Shown: positions 1 to 11,933 of the stretch, piece by piece
How positions within the stretch are numbered: position 1 is the first letter of the stretch
Layout of the letters: the number at the start of each line of letters is the position of its first letter
Source: Rummeliibacillus stabekisii
GTDB taxonomy: Bacteria; Bacillota; Bacilli; Bacillales_A; Planococcaceae
Direction: 5' to 3'
Assembly (NCBI RefSeq): GCF_007988965.1
Contig: NZ_BJVD01000011.1
Span: 1 to 64,000, forward strand
DNA length: 64,000 nucleotides
Notes under the pieces: generated by a model
The model's database searches: none
What the model saw: only the letters and a program-made list of their open reading frames with translations
Told to the model about the DNA's origin: nothing
Made by a program: the position numbers and the translations under genes

Positions 1-21
1 GGACGTTGCTAGGCATATTAA

Positions 22-56
22 GATACTGCTGATTCAATCAGTAGTGTCTTTTTTTG
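22..56 (+). terminator. Rho-independent terminator of the upstream gene
   Basis: A 12-bp stem (22-33 with 37-48, including G-T pairs) closes a 3-base loop and is followed by a run of seven T. The gene it ends lies left of the window. Confidence 0.8.
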
Positions 57-200
57 TTTCTCGGAAGTCTATTGTTTCTAGCAACGGACGTCAAACTTAG
101 GTAAACTATAAAAGAGAGCAAATGGCAAATGGCCTTGTATAAAAAACAAAATGCATAGGCGGCGTATAAAGTGTTGCAAATCTTATAAGGAAGTGGCAAT

Positions 201-392
201 GTGGCAAAGAAACAAATTTGGTATGAAGTCGAAGAATCGGAAACAATAGAAGAGTGCTTGGAGAGAATGAAAAAGGATGGCTATATGCCGATCGGCAGAA
301 AAGAGGAGCCTCTTTTTCAAATTATCAATGGAGAGCCTGTACCGATTCGCCAAATCATAAAATTTAAGGGACTGCCCTCTGATCAAGAATAG
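201..392 (+). CDS. NETI-motif small protein (YebG-like)
   Basis: Small 63-residue soluble protein of the NETI-motif family, function unknown. The sequence has the family's WYEVEE start, a conserved ETIEECLERMKKDGYMP block (the signature NETI reads SETI here) and an EPLFQ segment. It starts at GTG 201, with an AAGGAAG ribosome binding site about 8 bases upstream. In Bacillus this family sits just upstream of the purine operon, and here it lies upstream of purB, which supports the call. Its role is not known, and a link to purine metabolism is only positional. Confidence 0.8.
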   Translation: MAKKQIWYEVEESETIEECLERMKKDGYMPIGRKEEPLFQIINGEPVPIRQIIKFKGLPSDQE

Positions 393-403
393 ACTGACTG
401 TTC

Positions 404-448
404 AAAATCGAACTTTATTTTCTTTTAGTTAAAGTAACGTTCGGATAT
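404..448 (+). promoter_or_regulatory. PurR operator (paired PurBoxes)
   Basis: Two inverted CGAAC-centred boxes are visible: 404-416 (AAAATCGAACTTT) and, on the other strand, 436-448 (ATATCCGAACGTT). Both fit the B. subtilis PurBox consensus AWWWCCGAACWWT with one mismatch each. The gap of about 19 bases between 13-mers is close to the published spacing. The pair ends 4 bases before a -35 box, the expected place for PurR repression when PRPP is low. Confidence 0.72.
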
Positions 449-452
449 TGCG

Positions 453-481
453 TTGACTTACTACTTTTGCATTGATAAAAT
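453..481 (+). promoter_or_regulatory. Sigma-A promoter for purB
   Basis: TTGACT (453-458), a 17-base spacer, then TAAAAT (476-481). It lies immediately downstream of the paired PurBoxes, so purB transcription is probably purine-regulated. The resulting leader to purB is about 150 bases and holds an AGGAGGG ribosome binding site (551-557) that no start codon uses. Confidence 0.8.
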
Positions 482-640
482 GAAATTGAAAAAGTCTTCG
501 TTAGGAAAGTAAAAATTGCGTCGGTTACAGCGTAAAAATCAATGATAATGAGGAGGGAACCGTAGAGTCAAATATGTGACATCTAAAAAGCCTAGAGTGA
601 ATAAGCTGTGGCTTTTACGGATTTTGACAGCGGGAAAACG

Positions 641-1936
641 ATGATCGAACGTTATACTCGTCCGGAAATGGGCGCCATTTGGACAGATGAAAATAAGTAC
701 AATAATTGGTTGGAAGTTGAGATATTAGCTGCAGAAGCATGGGCAGAGCTTGGTGATATTCCAAAGGAAGATGTAGCAAAGATTCGCGAGCATGCTTCAT
801 TTGATATCAATCGAATTTTAGAAATTGAAAAAGAAACTCGTCATGATGTTGTGGCTTTTACTCGAGCTGTATCTGAAACACTTGGCGATGAACGCAAATG
901 GGTGCATTATGGCCTTACTTCAACAGACGTCGTAGATACTGCATTGTCTTACCAATTAAAACAGGCAAATGCGATCTTACGTGAAGATATTAAACGTTTC
1001 ATCGATATTTTGGCAGTAAAAGCAAAAGAACATAAATATACGGTCATGATGGGACGTACACATGGCGTACATGCAGAACCCACAACATTTGGTCTAAAGC
1101 TTGCTTTGTGGTATGAAGAGATGAAACGCAATATGGAACGCTTTGAAGCAGCCGCTAAAACGATTGAAACAGGGAAAATTTCTGGAGCAGTAGGAACTTA
1201 CGCAAATATCGATCCGTTCGTGGAAGAGTATGTTTGCAGTAAATTAGGTCTTCAAGCAGCACCTATTTCCACTCAAACATTACAACGAGATCGCCATGCT
1301 GAATATATTGCAGCATTGGCATTGATTGCTACTTCTATTGATAAATTTGCTACAGAGATTCGTGGGTTGCAAAAATCTGAAATACGAGAAGTAGAAGAAT
1401 TCTTTGCGAAGGGGCAAAAAGGTTCTTCTGCTATGCCGCATAAGAGAAATCCAATTGGATCAGAAAATATGGTCGGCCTAGCGAGAGTAATTCGTGGCCA
1501 TATGGTGACTGCTTATGAAAATGTATCACTTTGGCATGAACGTGATATTTCTCATTCGTCTGCTGAACGCATCATTTTGCCTGATACAACTATTGGTTTA
1601 AATTATATGTTAAACCGCTTCGGCAACATTGTGAAAAACTTAACGGTTTTAGAAGACAATATGAAACGCAATATGGATAGCACATTTGGACTAATCTACT
1701 CACAGCGCGTGCTTCTTGCATTGATTGACAAAGGACTATCTCGTGAAGAGGCATATGATACTGTACAACCTTTAACAGCTCAAGCATGGGACGAACAAAT
1801 TCAGTTCCGCGAGCTTGTGGAAGGGAATTCAGTCATTAGCTCACATCTTTCTGAAGAAGAGATTGCTGATTGCTTCGATTACCATTATCACTTAAAAAAT
1901 GTAGATTTGATTTTTGATCGTCTTGGCTTAAACTAA
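641..1936 (+). CDS. purB: Adenylosuccinate lyase
   Basis: PurB cleaves SAICAR to AICAR and adenylosuccinate to AMP, releasing fumarate in both reactions of cytosolic purine synthesis. The fumarase/aspartase superfamily signature [11 protein letters not shown] lies near residues 260-270, and the catalytic histidines fall at H68 (TRHDV) and H141 (GRTHG), the numbering known for Bacillus PurB. I chose ATG 641, giving 431 residues like B. subtilis PurB. An upstream in-frame GTG at 608 would add 11 unconserved residues. The gene stands alone: no purE or purK precedes it and no purC follows, unlike the B. subtilis pur operon. A PurBox-controlled promoter lies upstream and a terminator follows. Confidence 0.96.
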   Translation: MIERYTRPEMGAIWTDENKYNNWLEVEILAAEAWAELGDIPKEDVAKIREHASFDINRILEIEKETRHDVVAFTRAVSETLGDERKWVHYGLTSTDVVDTALSYQLKQANAILREDIKRFIDILAVKAKEHKYTVMMGRTHGVHAEPTTFGLKLALWYEEMKRNMERFEAAAKTIETGKISGAVGTYANIDPFVEEYVCSKLGLQAAPISTQTLQRDRHAEYIAALALIATSIDKFATEIRGLQKSEIREVEEFFAKGQKGSSAMPHKRNPIGSENMVGLARVIRGHMVTAYENVSLWHERDISHSSAERIILPDTTIGLNYMLNRFGNIVKNLTVLEDNMKRNMDSTFGLIYSQRVLLALIDKGLSREEAYDTVQPLTAQAWDEQIQFRELVEGNSVISSHLSEEEIADCFDYHYHLKNVDLIFDRLGLN

Positions 1937-1940
1937 AAAA

Positions 1941-1968
1941 ACTGCCCAGCTTTGGGCAGTTTTTTTTG
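1941..1968 (+). terminator. Terminator after purB
   Basis: ACTGCCC (1941-1947) pairs with GGGCAGT (1954-1960) and is followed by eight T. It isolates purB from everything downstream, which confirms that purB is the last gene of its transcript. Confidence 0.9.
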
Positions 1969-1986
1969 CATCATACTGTTTCTGTC

Positions 1987-2712
1987 TTACTGTTTTTGTG
2001 AAGATTGATTTGAATTAGAGGACTGGTTATTTTTATTTTGTTGGTTTTTTGATGATTGATTCGATGAGTTCGATGACTGGCTCATGTTTGATTGTTGAGA
2101 GTTGTTCGATTGCTGGCTATTATTCGATTGTTGGTTATTACTTGATTGCCCACTATTATTCGATTGTTGGCCGTTTGATTGCTTGCCAGAACCGGATAAT
2201 GAAGAGAAATCTTGCATTAATTGCTCAATATCAGGAATGACGGAAGAGTTGGATGAAGCATTGGCATTTGAGCTAGAATCGCTTGATCCACCTGAACCTC
2301 CGTTATTGCTGTTTGACTTGGATTTGCCACCTAGGCCCATAGCAGCTGAAGCTATACTGGCAAGAGATGATCCTGATCCAGAATTGCTTGAGCCTCCTGA
2401 ATTACCTGAGTATCCAGAGTTACTTGAGCTTCCTGATGTGCCGAAGCCTCCAGAGTTTCCTGAGCTTCCGGAATTGCCTGATTGCAATTCACTAACCATG
2501 GTGGACAGATAGTTGCTTAAGAAGGATTTAGTTGGACAGAATTTCGCGACCCCTTCACCCATTTTCATCGCACCAATCATAATCATAGCCTTCGCGCGCA
2601 TACAATCAGGTTTATGGGCTAGTCTACCGACACCTAATGCAGTCATAGTAGCACCGCATGCAAAACGCATATAAGCACTTTTTACACTGATATTTCCACC
2701 TGTTGTCGTCAT
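1987..2712 (-). CDS. Hypothetical protein with Ser/Asn/Gln/Gly-rich tail
   Basis: A 241-residue protein that I do not recognise. The first ~75 residues are ordinary sequence with several Cys and Met (GATMTALGVGRLAHKPDCMR). The rest is low-complexity: first repeats of the GNSGSSGNSGG type, then QQSNNSQQSNNSQQSN-type runs rich in Ser, Asn and Gln with a lysine-sprinkled end. No signal peptide or membrane helix is visible. The start is taken as ATG 2712, with GGAGG 8 bases upstream; a TTG directly before it is an alternative. Such tails occur in spore-surface and matrix-associated proteins, but that is only a compositional hint. The gene is convergent with purB and divergent from the amidohydrolase gene. 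Confidence 0.7.
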   Translation of the reverse strand: MTTTGGNISVKSAYMRFACGATMTALGVGRLAHKPDCMRAKAMIMIGAMKMGEGVAKFCPTKSFLSNYLSTMVSELQSGNSGSSGNSGGFGTSGSSSNSGYSGNSGGSSNSGSGSSLASIASAAMGLGGKSKSNSNNGGSGGSSDSSSNANASSNSSVIPDIEQLMQDFSSLSGSGKQSNGQQSNNSGQSSNNQQSNNSQQSNNSQQSNMSQSSNSSNQSSKNQQNKNNQSSNSNQSSQKQ

Positions 2713-2862
2713 CAATTTAACCTCCAGTTATCATTCAAATTTTATTTCTTTGCTTTCCAGAAGCGCTATGATACGATTATTTTACCATCCAAAATATTCA
2801 AATTATTTTTGGGCGTATCCCAACCATAACATAAGCACAAACTTAGAAAGGAGATGGATGTA

Positions 2863-4593
2863 ATGCTTGAGCCGAATTGGAAAATTACTGAACTTAGAAA
2901 GCAAGTGGCAGTAATTGATGGTAAAACAGCACCCACGATTGTTATTACAAATGCATGTTATCTACATAGCATGTACAAAAAATGGGTGGAGGGGAATATA
3001 TGGATTTTAGGCGACCGAATTGTATATGCCGGCCCTAAAATGCCTGTAAATATAGAAGGAACAGAAATTGTAGATGCAAGTGGCAAGACGATTGTACCCG
3101 GCTATATTGAACCGCATGTACATCCATTTCAACTTTATAATCCCCAAACTTTAGCGGATTATGCGGCACAATTAGGGACAACTACGTTAATTTCGGACAA
3201 CTTAACATTCTTTTTGCATACCGCAAATGAGAAAGCGTTTTCAATGTTAGACCAATTAAAAAAATTGCCATTTTCATTTTATTGGTGGGCTCGCTTTGAT
3301 TCGCAAACCGAATTACAAGATGAACACAAGTTCTTTACGCCAACAGCTATCCATGATTGGTTAGAAAGAAGCGATGTTCTTATGGGCGGCGAGCTAACTG
3401 GATGGCCCAAGCTAGTAGCAGGCGATGACCAAATGCTGTATTCATTGCAAGAAGCTCATATGTACGGCAAAAAAATAGAGGCACATTTACCAGGATCCTC
3501 TTCTCGGACCCTTGCAAGATTAAAATTATTTGGCGCGGACGGCGATCATGAGGCCATGACTGTAGAAGAAGTGGAAAACAGGATTCTTCACGGCTATGGT
3601 GTCACTTTACGCCACTCATCTATACGCCCGGATTTACCTGACTTATTGAAAGGTATTTTAGAAAAGGATTTGAACCTCTTTGATCATTTGATGATGACAA
3701 CTGATGGAGCGACACCATCATTCTATGAAAAGGGCATCATGGATCAATGCATTCAAGTAGCGCTCGATGCAGGAGTAGAACCAATTGATGCGTATCAAAT
3801 GGCCTCTTATAACATTGCTAGATATTATGATATGTCTGATGTGCATGGATTCATTGCAACGGGCCGTTTCGCTACGCTTAATATATTAGAGGATGAATAC
3901 CATCCTGTTCCAGAAAGCGTGTTATCAAAAGGCGTATGGTTAAAACGCGATGGTCAAAAAGAGACAACACTAGAAGGTGTCGACTTTTCAGCATTGCCGC
4001 CATTAAATCTGTCATTTAATTTAACAGAGGAAGATTGTCAGTTCTCCATGCCGTTTGGGATTGAAATGCTGAATGATGTAATTACCAAACCATATAAAGT
4101 ATCTGTTCACCCAAATCAAGGACATTTAAGCGAAGAACATGATGAATGTTTCTTAATGCTCGTAGACCGAAAAGGGCAGTGGCGTGTGAATACACTCATC
4201 AAAGGGTTTGCGAATAAGCTCCAAGGCTTTGCATCTTCTTATTCTTCTACTGGCGACATTATTTTAATTGGGAAAGATATAAAAGAAATGCTGCATGCGT
4301 TTAATGTAATGAAAGAAATGAACGGCGGCATCGTCCTAGTAGAAAATGGTGAGGTTATTGAAAGCATCCCATTGCCGCTTTGCGGTGGATTATCTGTAGA
4401 ACCGGTTCAGCATTTAATCCAGCAGCAAAACGCTTTGGCTAATGCATTGGCTGAACGAGGCTATGCGCATGGCGATGCGATTTATACTCTATTATTCTTG
4501 CAATCTACACACTTGCCATATGTTCGAATTACACAGCAGGGAATTTATGAAGTCATGAAGAAAAAGGTACTATTCCCATCCCTTATGAGGTAG
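2863..4593 (+). CDS. yerA: YerA-like adenine deaminase family amidohydrolase
   Basis: Cytosolic metal-dependent amidohydrolase related to adenine deaminase (adenine to hypoxanthine), of the YerA subfamily whose true substrate is not settled. It carries the amidohydrolase N-terminal strand ending IVPGYIEPHVHPFQLYNP (metal-binding HxH near residue 88), the GHxxxG-like EAHLPGSS segment, LRHSSIRPD and a TTDGATPSF metal-ligand segment. The C-terminal adenine-deaminase domain lacks the usual truncation. ATG 2863 is chosen because the AAAGGAG site ends directly at an upstream in-frame ATG (2854), leaving no spacing. The length of 576 residues is close to B. subtilis YerA. The neighbour yerC is also conserved with it. 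Confidence 0.9.
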   Translation: MLEPNWKITELRKQVAVIDGKTAPTIVITNACYLHSMYKKWVEGNIWILGDRIVYAGPKMPVNIEGTEIVDASGKTIVPGYIEPHVHPFQLYNPQTLADYAAQLGTTTLISDNLTFFLHTANEKAFSMLDQLKKLPFSFYWWARFDSQTELQDEHKFFTPTAIHDWLERSDVLMGGELTGWPKLVAGDDQMLYSLQEAHMYGKKIEAHLPGSSSRTLARLKLFGADGDHEAMTVEEVENRILHGYGVTLRHSSIRPDLPDLLKGILEKDLNLFDHLMMTTDGATPSFYEKGIMDQCIQVALDAGVEPIDAYQMASYNIARYYDMSDVHGFIATGRFATLNILEDEYHPVPESVLSKGVWLKRDGQKETTLEGVDFSALPPLNLSFNLTEEDCQFSMPFGIEMLNDVITKPYKVSVHPNQGHLSEEHDECFLMLVDRKGQWRVNTLIKGFANKLQGFASSYSSTGDIILIGKDIKEMLHAFNVMKEMNGGIVLVENGEVIESIPLPLCGGLSVEPVQHLIQQQNALANALAERGYAHGDAIYTLLFLQSTHLPYVRITQQGIYEVMKKKVLFPSLMR

Positions 4594-4613
4594 TAGTGCA
4601 CTAAAGCGTGAAA

Positions 4614-4643
4614 TTGATATATATCCTATAATGGTGGTAAAAT
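4614..4643 (+). promoter_or_regulatory. Probable sigma-A promoter for yerC
   Basis: TTGATA (4614-4619), 18 bases, then TAAAAT (4638-4643) preceded by TGG, which resembles an extended -10. A second TATAAT-like hexamer at 4627-4632 lacks a matching -35. Confidence 0.5.
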
Positions 4644-4751
4644 AGAGTAGAAGAAAGTTGTCTTCTTGCTGTACTTTGCCCTTTAGGGTGTATGCCTTCT
4701 AAAGCCTAGTCACAAAGGCTAGTACACAAGCAAGGGAGGGGGAAAACGGTT

Positions 4752-5069
4752 ATGCAAATTGATAAAATTAAAGGCCATCAAACAGAACAATTATTTAAAG
4801 CCGTTTTATCATTGAAAAATATAGAAGAATGCTATGAGTTTTTCGATGATTTATGTACAATCAGCGAGATTCAATCATTGGCACAGCGTTTTGAGGTCGC
4901 TCACCTTTTACGGTTGAAAAAGACATACGAAACAATCAAAAAAGAAACAGGCGCCTCTACTGCTACCATTTCAAGAGTACGCCGTTGCTTCGATTATGGC
5001 AATGACACGTACGATGAAATGCTAGGGCGTCTTTACCCAGACGAATCGCCTTATCAAGCGCCTAAATAG
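4752..5069 (+). CDS. yerC: YerC/YecD family TrpR-like regulator
   Basis: A 105-residue DNA-binding protein of the YerC/YecD branch of the Trp-repressor superfamily. It has the family's central SEIQSLAQRFEVAHLL segment and the helix-turn-helix TIKKETGASTATISRVRRC near residues 60-80. The start ATG 4752 has a GGGAGGGGG ribosome binding site. Position between yerA and pcrB matches B. subtilis. Targets are unknown to me; the TrpR-like fold is family knowledge and does not imply tryptophan control. Confidence 0.92.
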   Translation: MQIDKIKGHQTEQLFKAVLSLKNIEECYEFFDDLCTISEIQSLAQRFEVAHLLRLKKTYETIKKETGASTATISRVRRCFDYGNDTYDEMLGRLYPDESPYQAPK

Positions 5070-5218
5070 GGACCACAAAGAAAAGACTGGACCAAGTGTT
5101 CAGTTTTTTCTTTTTATAAAGATGTTGATCAACAAAAGAATGTATTTGTAGATTTAGCATGTGAAATAGTTTGTGTATACTAGGTATGATAGAAAGTGAA
5201 TAGGGGGCTTTTGAAAAA

Positions 5219-5911
5219 ATGATGGATTGGCGGCATGTATTTAAGCTGGACCCAGCAAAGGAGATTTCAGATGACGCATTAGAAGCAATTTGCGAATCTG
5301 GTACCGATGCGATTATAGTAGGAGGTTCAGACGATGTAACGATAGATGGAGTGCTCGACCTGCTAGCGAGAATTCGGCGCTTTACTGTGCCAGTAGCATT
5401 AGAGATTTCAAATATAGATAGTATTTCTCCGGGATATGATTATTACTTCATTCCAACGGTGTTAAATAGCAGTGATACATTATGGGTGAAGGATCTTCAT
5501 CATGAAGCGATTAAGGCATTTGGCGATGTGATGATGTGGGAGGAGCTTGTAGCAGAAGGCTATTGTATCTTAAACGCTGATTGCAAAGCTGCAAAATTAT
5601 CCAAAGCTAAAACGGACTGTGAGCCAGATGATGTCATGGCTTATGCAAGAATGGCAGAGAACTTTTTCCGTTTGCCGGTCTTTTATATGGAATACAGCGG
5701 CACATACGGTGACCCTGAACTTGTAAAATCCATTGGGGAAGAACTTTCAACAACTAAGCTCTTTTATGGAGGCGGTATTGCTTCAGAGGAACAAGCGGCA
5801 GAAATGGCTTCTTACGCGGATACAGTTGTCGTAGGCAATGTAGTGTATGATAATTTGAAAACAGCATTGAAGACAGTAAAGGCTGTTAAAGAGACAGTGA
5901 AAAATGTATAA
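5219..5911 (+). CDS. pcrB: Heptaprenylglyceryl phosphate synthase PcrB
   Basis: PcrB transfers a heptaprenyl chain to sn-glycerol-1-phosphate, making an archaeal-type ether lipid precursor at the cytosolic face of the membrane. The 230-residue TIM-barrel protein shows the family segments [43 protein letters not shown] and LFYGGGI...VVVGN (phosphate-binding end). Start ATG 5219 (or 5222) follows an AGGGGGC ribosome binding site. It lies 31 bases before pcrA, the conserved pcrB-pcrA-ligA-camS operon order. Confidence 0.95.
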   Translation: MMDWRHVFKLDPAKEISDDALEAICESGTDAIIVGGSDDVTIDGVLDLLARIRRFTVPVALEISNIDSISPGYDYYFIPTVLNSSDTLWVKDLHHEAIKAFGDVMMWEELVAEGYCILNADCKAAKLSKAKTDCEPDDVMAYARMAENFFRLPVFYMEYSGTYGDPELVKSIGEELSTTKLFYGGGIASEEQAAEMASYADTVVVGNVVYDNLKTALKTVKAVKETVKNV

Positions 5912-5942
5912 TAAGAACAAATGTTTGTGAAGGAGAGTGCAT

Positions 5943-8180
5943 ATGGAACAGCTGACAAGAAATTTGCTGAGTGGCATGAATAAGGAACAAGAAGAAGCAG
6001 TTAAAACAACAGAAGGCCCTCTCCTCATTATGGCGGGAGCAGGTTCAGGGAAAACGAGAGTATTAACGCACCGGATTGCTTATTTGGTCATCGAAAAACA
6101 AGTCTATCCTTCCAAAATTTTAGCGATTACCTTCACTAATAAAGCGGGTCGCGAAATGAAGGAGCGGATCAACAACTTGCTTGGCCAAGGTACAAGCGAA
6201 CGGATGTGGGTATCTACGTTCCACTCGATGTGCGTGCGCATATTAAGACGAGATATCGACCGTATTGGCTATAGCAAGAGCTTTACCATCCTTGATACCT
6301 CTGACCAACTGACCGTAATTAAAAATGCTCTAAAAGAGCTAAACATCGATCCAAAACGATTTGATCCGCGTTCCATGCTGAATGCGATTAGCTCAGCCAA
6401 GAACGAGTGCATTGATGCTGCCTCATATAAAGCTCAAATCAATGAGTCTAACCCATATGAACGGACTGTAGCACAAGTATATGAGAACTATCAAAAACGC
6501 TTGAGAAAGAATCAATCATGCGACTTTGATGATTTGATTATGCTTACAATCCGTCTTTTTGAAGAAGTACCTGAAGTCTTGGAATATTATCAAAATCGTT
6601 TCCAATACATTCATGTGGACGAGTACCAAGATACCAATAAATCTCAATACCTGTTAGTCAAAATGCTTGCAAAGAGATTTAAAAATCTTTGTGTTGTAGG
6701 TGACTCAGATCAATCAATTTATCGCTGGCGCGGTGCTGATATTCAGAACATCCTATCATTTGAGAAGGATTATCCGAATGCCAAGGTTATTATGCTTGAG
6801 CAAAATTATCGTTCTACATCGCGCATCTTACAGGCGGCTAATGACGTCATAGAAAATAATACGAGCCGTTATCCTAAGAAGCTACGTACGGAAAACGAAG
6901 ATGGAGAAAAAATCTATCTGTACCGCTCCTATGACGAAAAGCAGGAAGCACAGTTCGTCGTTAAGACTATTCAAGAATTGATGGAGACAGAGAATCGTTC
7001 TGCAGATGATTTTGCTATTCTTTACCGTACAAATGCCCAATCGCGGGTAATGGAAGAAATGCTTGTCAAATCCAATATGAACTATACCATTGTCGGCGGT
7101 ACAAAGTTCTATGATCGAAAAGAAATTAAAGACTTGCTTGCCTATTTGCGTCTCATCGCCAATAATGATGATGATTTATCGCTCGCACGTATTATCAATG
7201 AGCCAAAACGGAGCATTGGCGCTACGTCATTTGAACGCATGGCTCAATTTGCTATTGATCAAGATCGTTCCATATTCGATGCATTGGCTGAAGCAGATTT
7301 TATGGGATTATCTGCACGTGCAACGAAGGCAGCAATCGAATTCCGTGAGATGATATTGAATCTGACAAAAATGCAGGAGTTTTTGCCGGTCACAGAATTA
7401 GTGGAAGAAATCTTAACTAAATCCGGCTACCGCGATATGTTGAAGAATGAAAAAACAATTGAAGCGGAAAGCCGTTTAGAAAACATTGATGAGTTTATAT
7501 CTGTTACTAAAGCATTTGAGGATCAAAGTGAGGACAAATCTTTGGTTGCCTTCTTAACTGATCTAGCGTTAATCGCTGATATTGACACATTGGATAAAGA
7601 AGATGAAGCGAAAGGCTCTATTGTTTTGATGACGATGCATTCGGCGAAAGGGCTAGAGTTCCCTGTCGTGTTCATTATCGGTATGGAAGAAAATATCTTC
7701 CCGCATTCCCGTTCATTGCAAGATGATGATGAGATGGAGGAAGAAAGAAGGCTCGCTTATGTGGGTATAACAAGGGCTGAACAGCGCCTTTATTTAACAT
7801 GTGCTCAGTGCCGGACAATCTTTGGCCGTAGCAGCTTCAATACGCCTTCACGCTTCTTGCAGGAAATTGGTTCTGAAATACTGGAAGAAATAGCTTTGCG
7901 CGATCAAACAAATGGGCATACTAGCTTTAATGCGCCAAGACGCCGTCCATCAGGCTATGCACAGCCACGTCAAACTGTGATTACACCTACCTATAAACAA
8001 ACAGGTGGCGATCAGATTGGTTGGAAGGCTGGCGACAAAGCCTCTCATAAGAAATGGGGCGTAGGCACGGTAGTAGCAGTGCGCGGAGAAGGCGAAAATA
8101 CTGAATTGGATATTGCTTTTGCTAGTCCAACCGGCATTAAACGGTTACTTGCAAAATTTGCGCCAATCGAAAAAGTTTAA
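5943..8180 (+). CDS. pcrA: ATP-dependent DNA helicase PcrA (UvrD/Rep family)
   Basis: Essential 3'-5' superfamily 1A helicase acting in repair, replication restart and rolling-circle plasmid replication. Motifs in order: Walker A GAGSGKT (residues 32-38), motif Ia [10 protein letters not shown], Walker B DEYQDTN (from residue 226), [38 protein letters not shown], then a C-terminal Tudor-like domain ([14 protein letters not shown]) that binds RNA polymerase in the family. The start is ATG 5943 with AAGGAG 7 bases away; an in-frame GTG at 5937 sits too close to it. Length 745 residues is normal. It is in operon with pcrB and ligA (18-base gap). Confidence 0.97.
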   Translation: MEQLTRNLLSGMNKEQEEAVKTTEGPLLIMAGAGSGKTRVLTHRIAYLVIEKQVYPSKILAITFTNKAGREMKERINNLLGQGTSERMWVSTFHSMCVRILRRDIDRIGYSKSFTILDTSDQLTVIKNALKELNIDPKRFDPRSMLNAISSAKNECIDAASYKAQINESNPYERTVAQVYENYQKRLRKNQSCDFDDLIMLTIRLFEEVPEVLEYYQNRFQYIHVDEYQDTNKSQYLLVKMLAKRFKNLCVVGDSDQSIYRWRGADIQNILSFEKDYPNAKVIMLEQNYRSTSRILQAANDVIENNTSRYPKKLRTENEDGEKIYLYRSYDEKQEAQFVVKTIQELMETENRSADDFAILYRTNAQSRVMEEMLVKSNMNYTIVGGTKFYDRKEIKDLLAYLRLIANNDDDLSLARIINEPKRSIGATSFERMAQFAIDQDRSIFDALAEADFMGLSARATKAAIEFREMILNLTKMQEFLPVTELVEEILTKSGYRDMLKNEKTIEAESRLENIDEFISVTKAFEDQSEDKSLVAFLTDLALIADIDTLDKEDEAKGSIVLMTMHSAKGLEFPVVFIIGMEENIFPHSRSLQDDDEMEEERRLAYVGITRAEQRLYLTCAQCRTIFGRSSFNTPSRFLQEIGSEILEEIALRDQTNGHTSFNAPRRRPSGYAQPRQTVITPTYKQTGGDQIGWKAGDKASHKKWGVGTVVAVRGEGENTELDIAFASPTGIKRLLAKFAPIEKV

Positions 8181-10205
<2,025 letters not shown>

Positions 10206-10222
10206 AGGAGTTTTCACAGGCA

Positions 10223-11368
10223 ATGAACCGACTTCGCTTTATACCCGCAATGCTTGTTGCAGCAATGCTTGCGGGCTGTAGTTTGCCTTCTTTATCGAAA
10301 GATTCATCTGTTGTTCAAACCAACACAAAAGATAAAGAAGAAACAACTATCATTCCAAGTATGCAAATCGATGACCAATACTACCGTACACTTTTACCGT
10401 ATAAAGAAAGCGCAAGTAGAGGTTTGATTGTTTCCAATATCAATACAAAGTACGACGTGAAGGAAGCAGAAAGCGGGCTTTTACGTTTATCGCAACAGGC
10501 ATTTGATCCGGATAAGTACTTTTTCCAAGAAGGACAATACCTAGATAAGGATACGGTTACTTCGTGGCTGGCACGGGGTAACCAAGATCCTGAGGGGTTA
10601 AACCCGAAAGAAACAAAAAATATGACGCCGGATGAACGTGCCAAAAAAGCGCCTATCTATTTGGCCCATATTGTAGAGCAGAATTATCTGCAAAAAACAG
10701 GGAAAAACAAAGTAAAGCTTGCAGGCATTTCCATCGGCCTTGCGCTCAATTCAACCTACTATTATCAAAAAGAAGAATATGGCGCTACATATGACGAAGA
10801 AATCCCAGTGTCCATGATTGAATCTCAGGGCAAAAAGATGGCATCACAAGTAGTCAAACGACTGCGCCAAATCGACGGCTTGTCAGAAGTGCCGATTACA
10901 GTCGGTTTATTTAAACAACAAAGCAAATCAGCTATTACGCCAGGCACATACTTTGCCTATACAGATGTAGATAAAGGAAGCGCCTCAATTAAAAGCTGGA
11001 AAAAAGTAAATGAAAAATATGTATTATTCCCAACAAGCGATTCAACAAACAAGTATCGGGATATCAATGAAAACTTCAATTACTTTAAGCAGGATATTGA
11101 TAAGTATTTCTCAAACTACACTAATATCGTAGGTACTGGTTTCTATCAAAATAACAAAATCAAAAAGCTAGAAATCCAGATTCCTATTAAGTTTTACGGG
11201 ACTTCCGAAATCATTGGGTTTACTCAATATATGGCGGGAGAAGTCATGGACCAATTCCCTAAAGGTCTAGAAATTGAAGTGAACGTAACGTCCGTCAATG
11301 GTCCAGAAGCGCTTGTCGTGAAAGAAGCCAATGCGGACGAACCGTATATTCATATTTACAATGATTAA
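10223..11368 (+). CDS. camS: CamS family lipoprotein (sex-pheromone precursor-like)
   Basis: Membrane-anchored lipoprotein of 381 residues. The N-terminus has a short charged region, a hydrophobic stretch and the lipobox LAGC with C19 as the lipidation site. In enterococci and staphylococci the released signal peptide of the homologue acts as the cAM373 pheromone; whether that happens here is unknown. Downstream come a Lys/Ser-rich linker and the conserved YLAHIVEQNYLQ and VPITVGLFKQ segments. It starts 17 bases after ligA with AAAGGAG upstream, and a terminator follows, so it is the last gene of the pcrB operon. Confidence 0.92.
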   Translation: MNRLRFIPAMLVAAMLAGCSLPSLSKDSSVVQTNTKDKEETTIIPSMQIDDQYYRTLLPYKESASRGLIVSNINTKYDVKEAESGLLRLSQQAFDPDKYFFQEGQYLDKDTVTSWLARGNQDPEGLNPKETKNMTPDERAKKAPIYLAHIVEQNYLQKTGKNKVKLAGISIGLALNSTYYYQKEEYGATYDEEIPVSMIESQGKKMASQVVKRLRQIDGLSEVPITVGLFKQQSKSAITPGTYFAYTDVDKGSASIKSWKKVNEKYVLFPTSDSTNKYRDINENFNYFKQDIDKYFSNYTNIVGTGFYQNNKIKKLEIQIPIKFYGTSEIIGFTQYMAGEVMDQFPKGLEIEVNVTSVNGPEALVVKEANADEPYIHIYND

Positions 11369-11386
11369 TAGATGTATTAGAAAGAA

Positions 11387-11419
11387 GAGCTTAAAGGGTT
11401 TATCCTTTAAGCTCTTTTT
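11387..11419 (+). terminator. Terminator after camS
   Basis: GAGCTTAAAGG (11387-11397) pairs perfectly with 11404-11414 and is followed by TTTTT. It ends the pcrB-pcrA-ligA-camS transcript. Confidence 0.9.
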
Positions 11420-11575
11420 GCATGCTTGCTTGGTGGGTAAGCTACATTCTTCATGCGCTTAAAAAATCTGGCAGGTAGCTTTTACATTCTGTTTGCGATA
11501 CAACAAACTGAAAAACCTTTGCCAGCAAGCGTTCAGACAGTGCTTTAGCGAAGGGAAGTGTGTTGCACATTCCTT

Positions 11576-11584
11576 TGGTATAAT
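11576..11584 (+). promoter_or_regulatory. Extended -10 promoter for gatCAB
   Basis: TGG then TATAAT (TGnTATAAT) at 11576-11584, 43 bases before gatC. A TTGCAC at about 11563 is too close to be its -35, so this is called as an extended -10 promoter. Confidence 0.5.
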
Positions 11585-11627
11585 GATATTATTATCGGTA
11601 TGGTTATTGAATTCGGAGGTGTAAAAA

Positions 11628-11921
11628 ATGGCGAAACTTTCAAAGGAAGAAGTAAAGCATGTCGCGAAACTTGCGAGACTTGCAATTACAGAAGAAGAGG
11701 CAGAAAAGTTCGCGGAGCAATTGGGCGCGATTACTGATTTTGCTGTGCAACTAAATGAACTCGATACAACAAATGTTCAACCAACAACGCATGTATTGCC
11801 GCTTGTTAACGTATTCCGTGAGGACGTAGCAGTTAAAGGTTTAGACCGCGATGTGATGATGAAAAACGTGAAAGAACAACAAGATGGACTAGTTAAGGTA
11901 CCACCAATTATTAAAGATTAA
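11628..11921 (+). CDS. gatC: Asp-tRNA(Asn)/Glu-tRNA(Gln) amidotransferase subunit C
   Basis: Subunit C of the GatCAB complex, which converts misacylated Glu-tRNA(Gln) (and Asp-tRNA(Asn)) to the correct form. The 97-residue protein wraps the GatA-GatB interface. It shows the family start [15 protein letters not shown], the [10 protein letters not shown] block and FREDV. Start ATG 11628 follows CGGAGGTG. gatA begins 12 bases downstream. Confidence 0.96.
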   Translation: MAKLSKEEVKHVAKLARLAITEEEAEKFAEQLGAITDFAVQLNELDTTNVQPTTHVLPLVNVFREDVAVKGLDRDVMMKNVKEQQDGLVKVPPIIKD

Positions 11922-11933
11922 GGAGGGAATCCC

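Noticed and set aside
2102-2512. Open frame of 136 codons on the plus strand rich in Pro, Leu, Glu and Asp
   Set aside because: It is the exact antisense of the low-complexity tail of the 1987-2712 gene; its composition follows from the repeat and it has no ribosome binding site.
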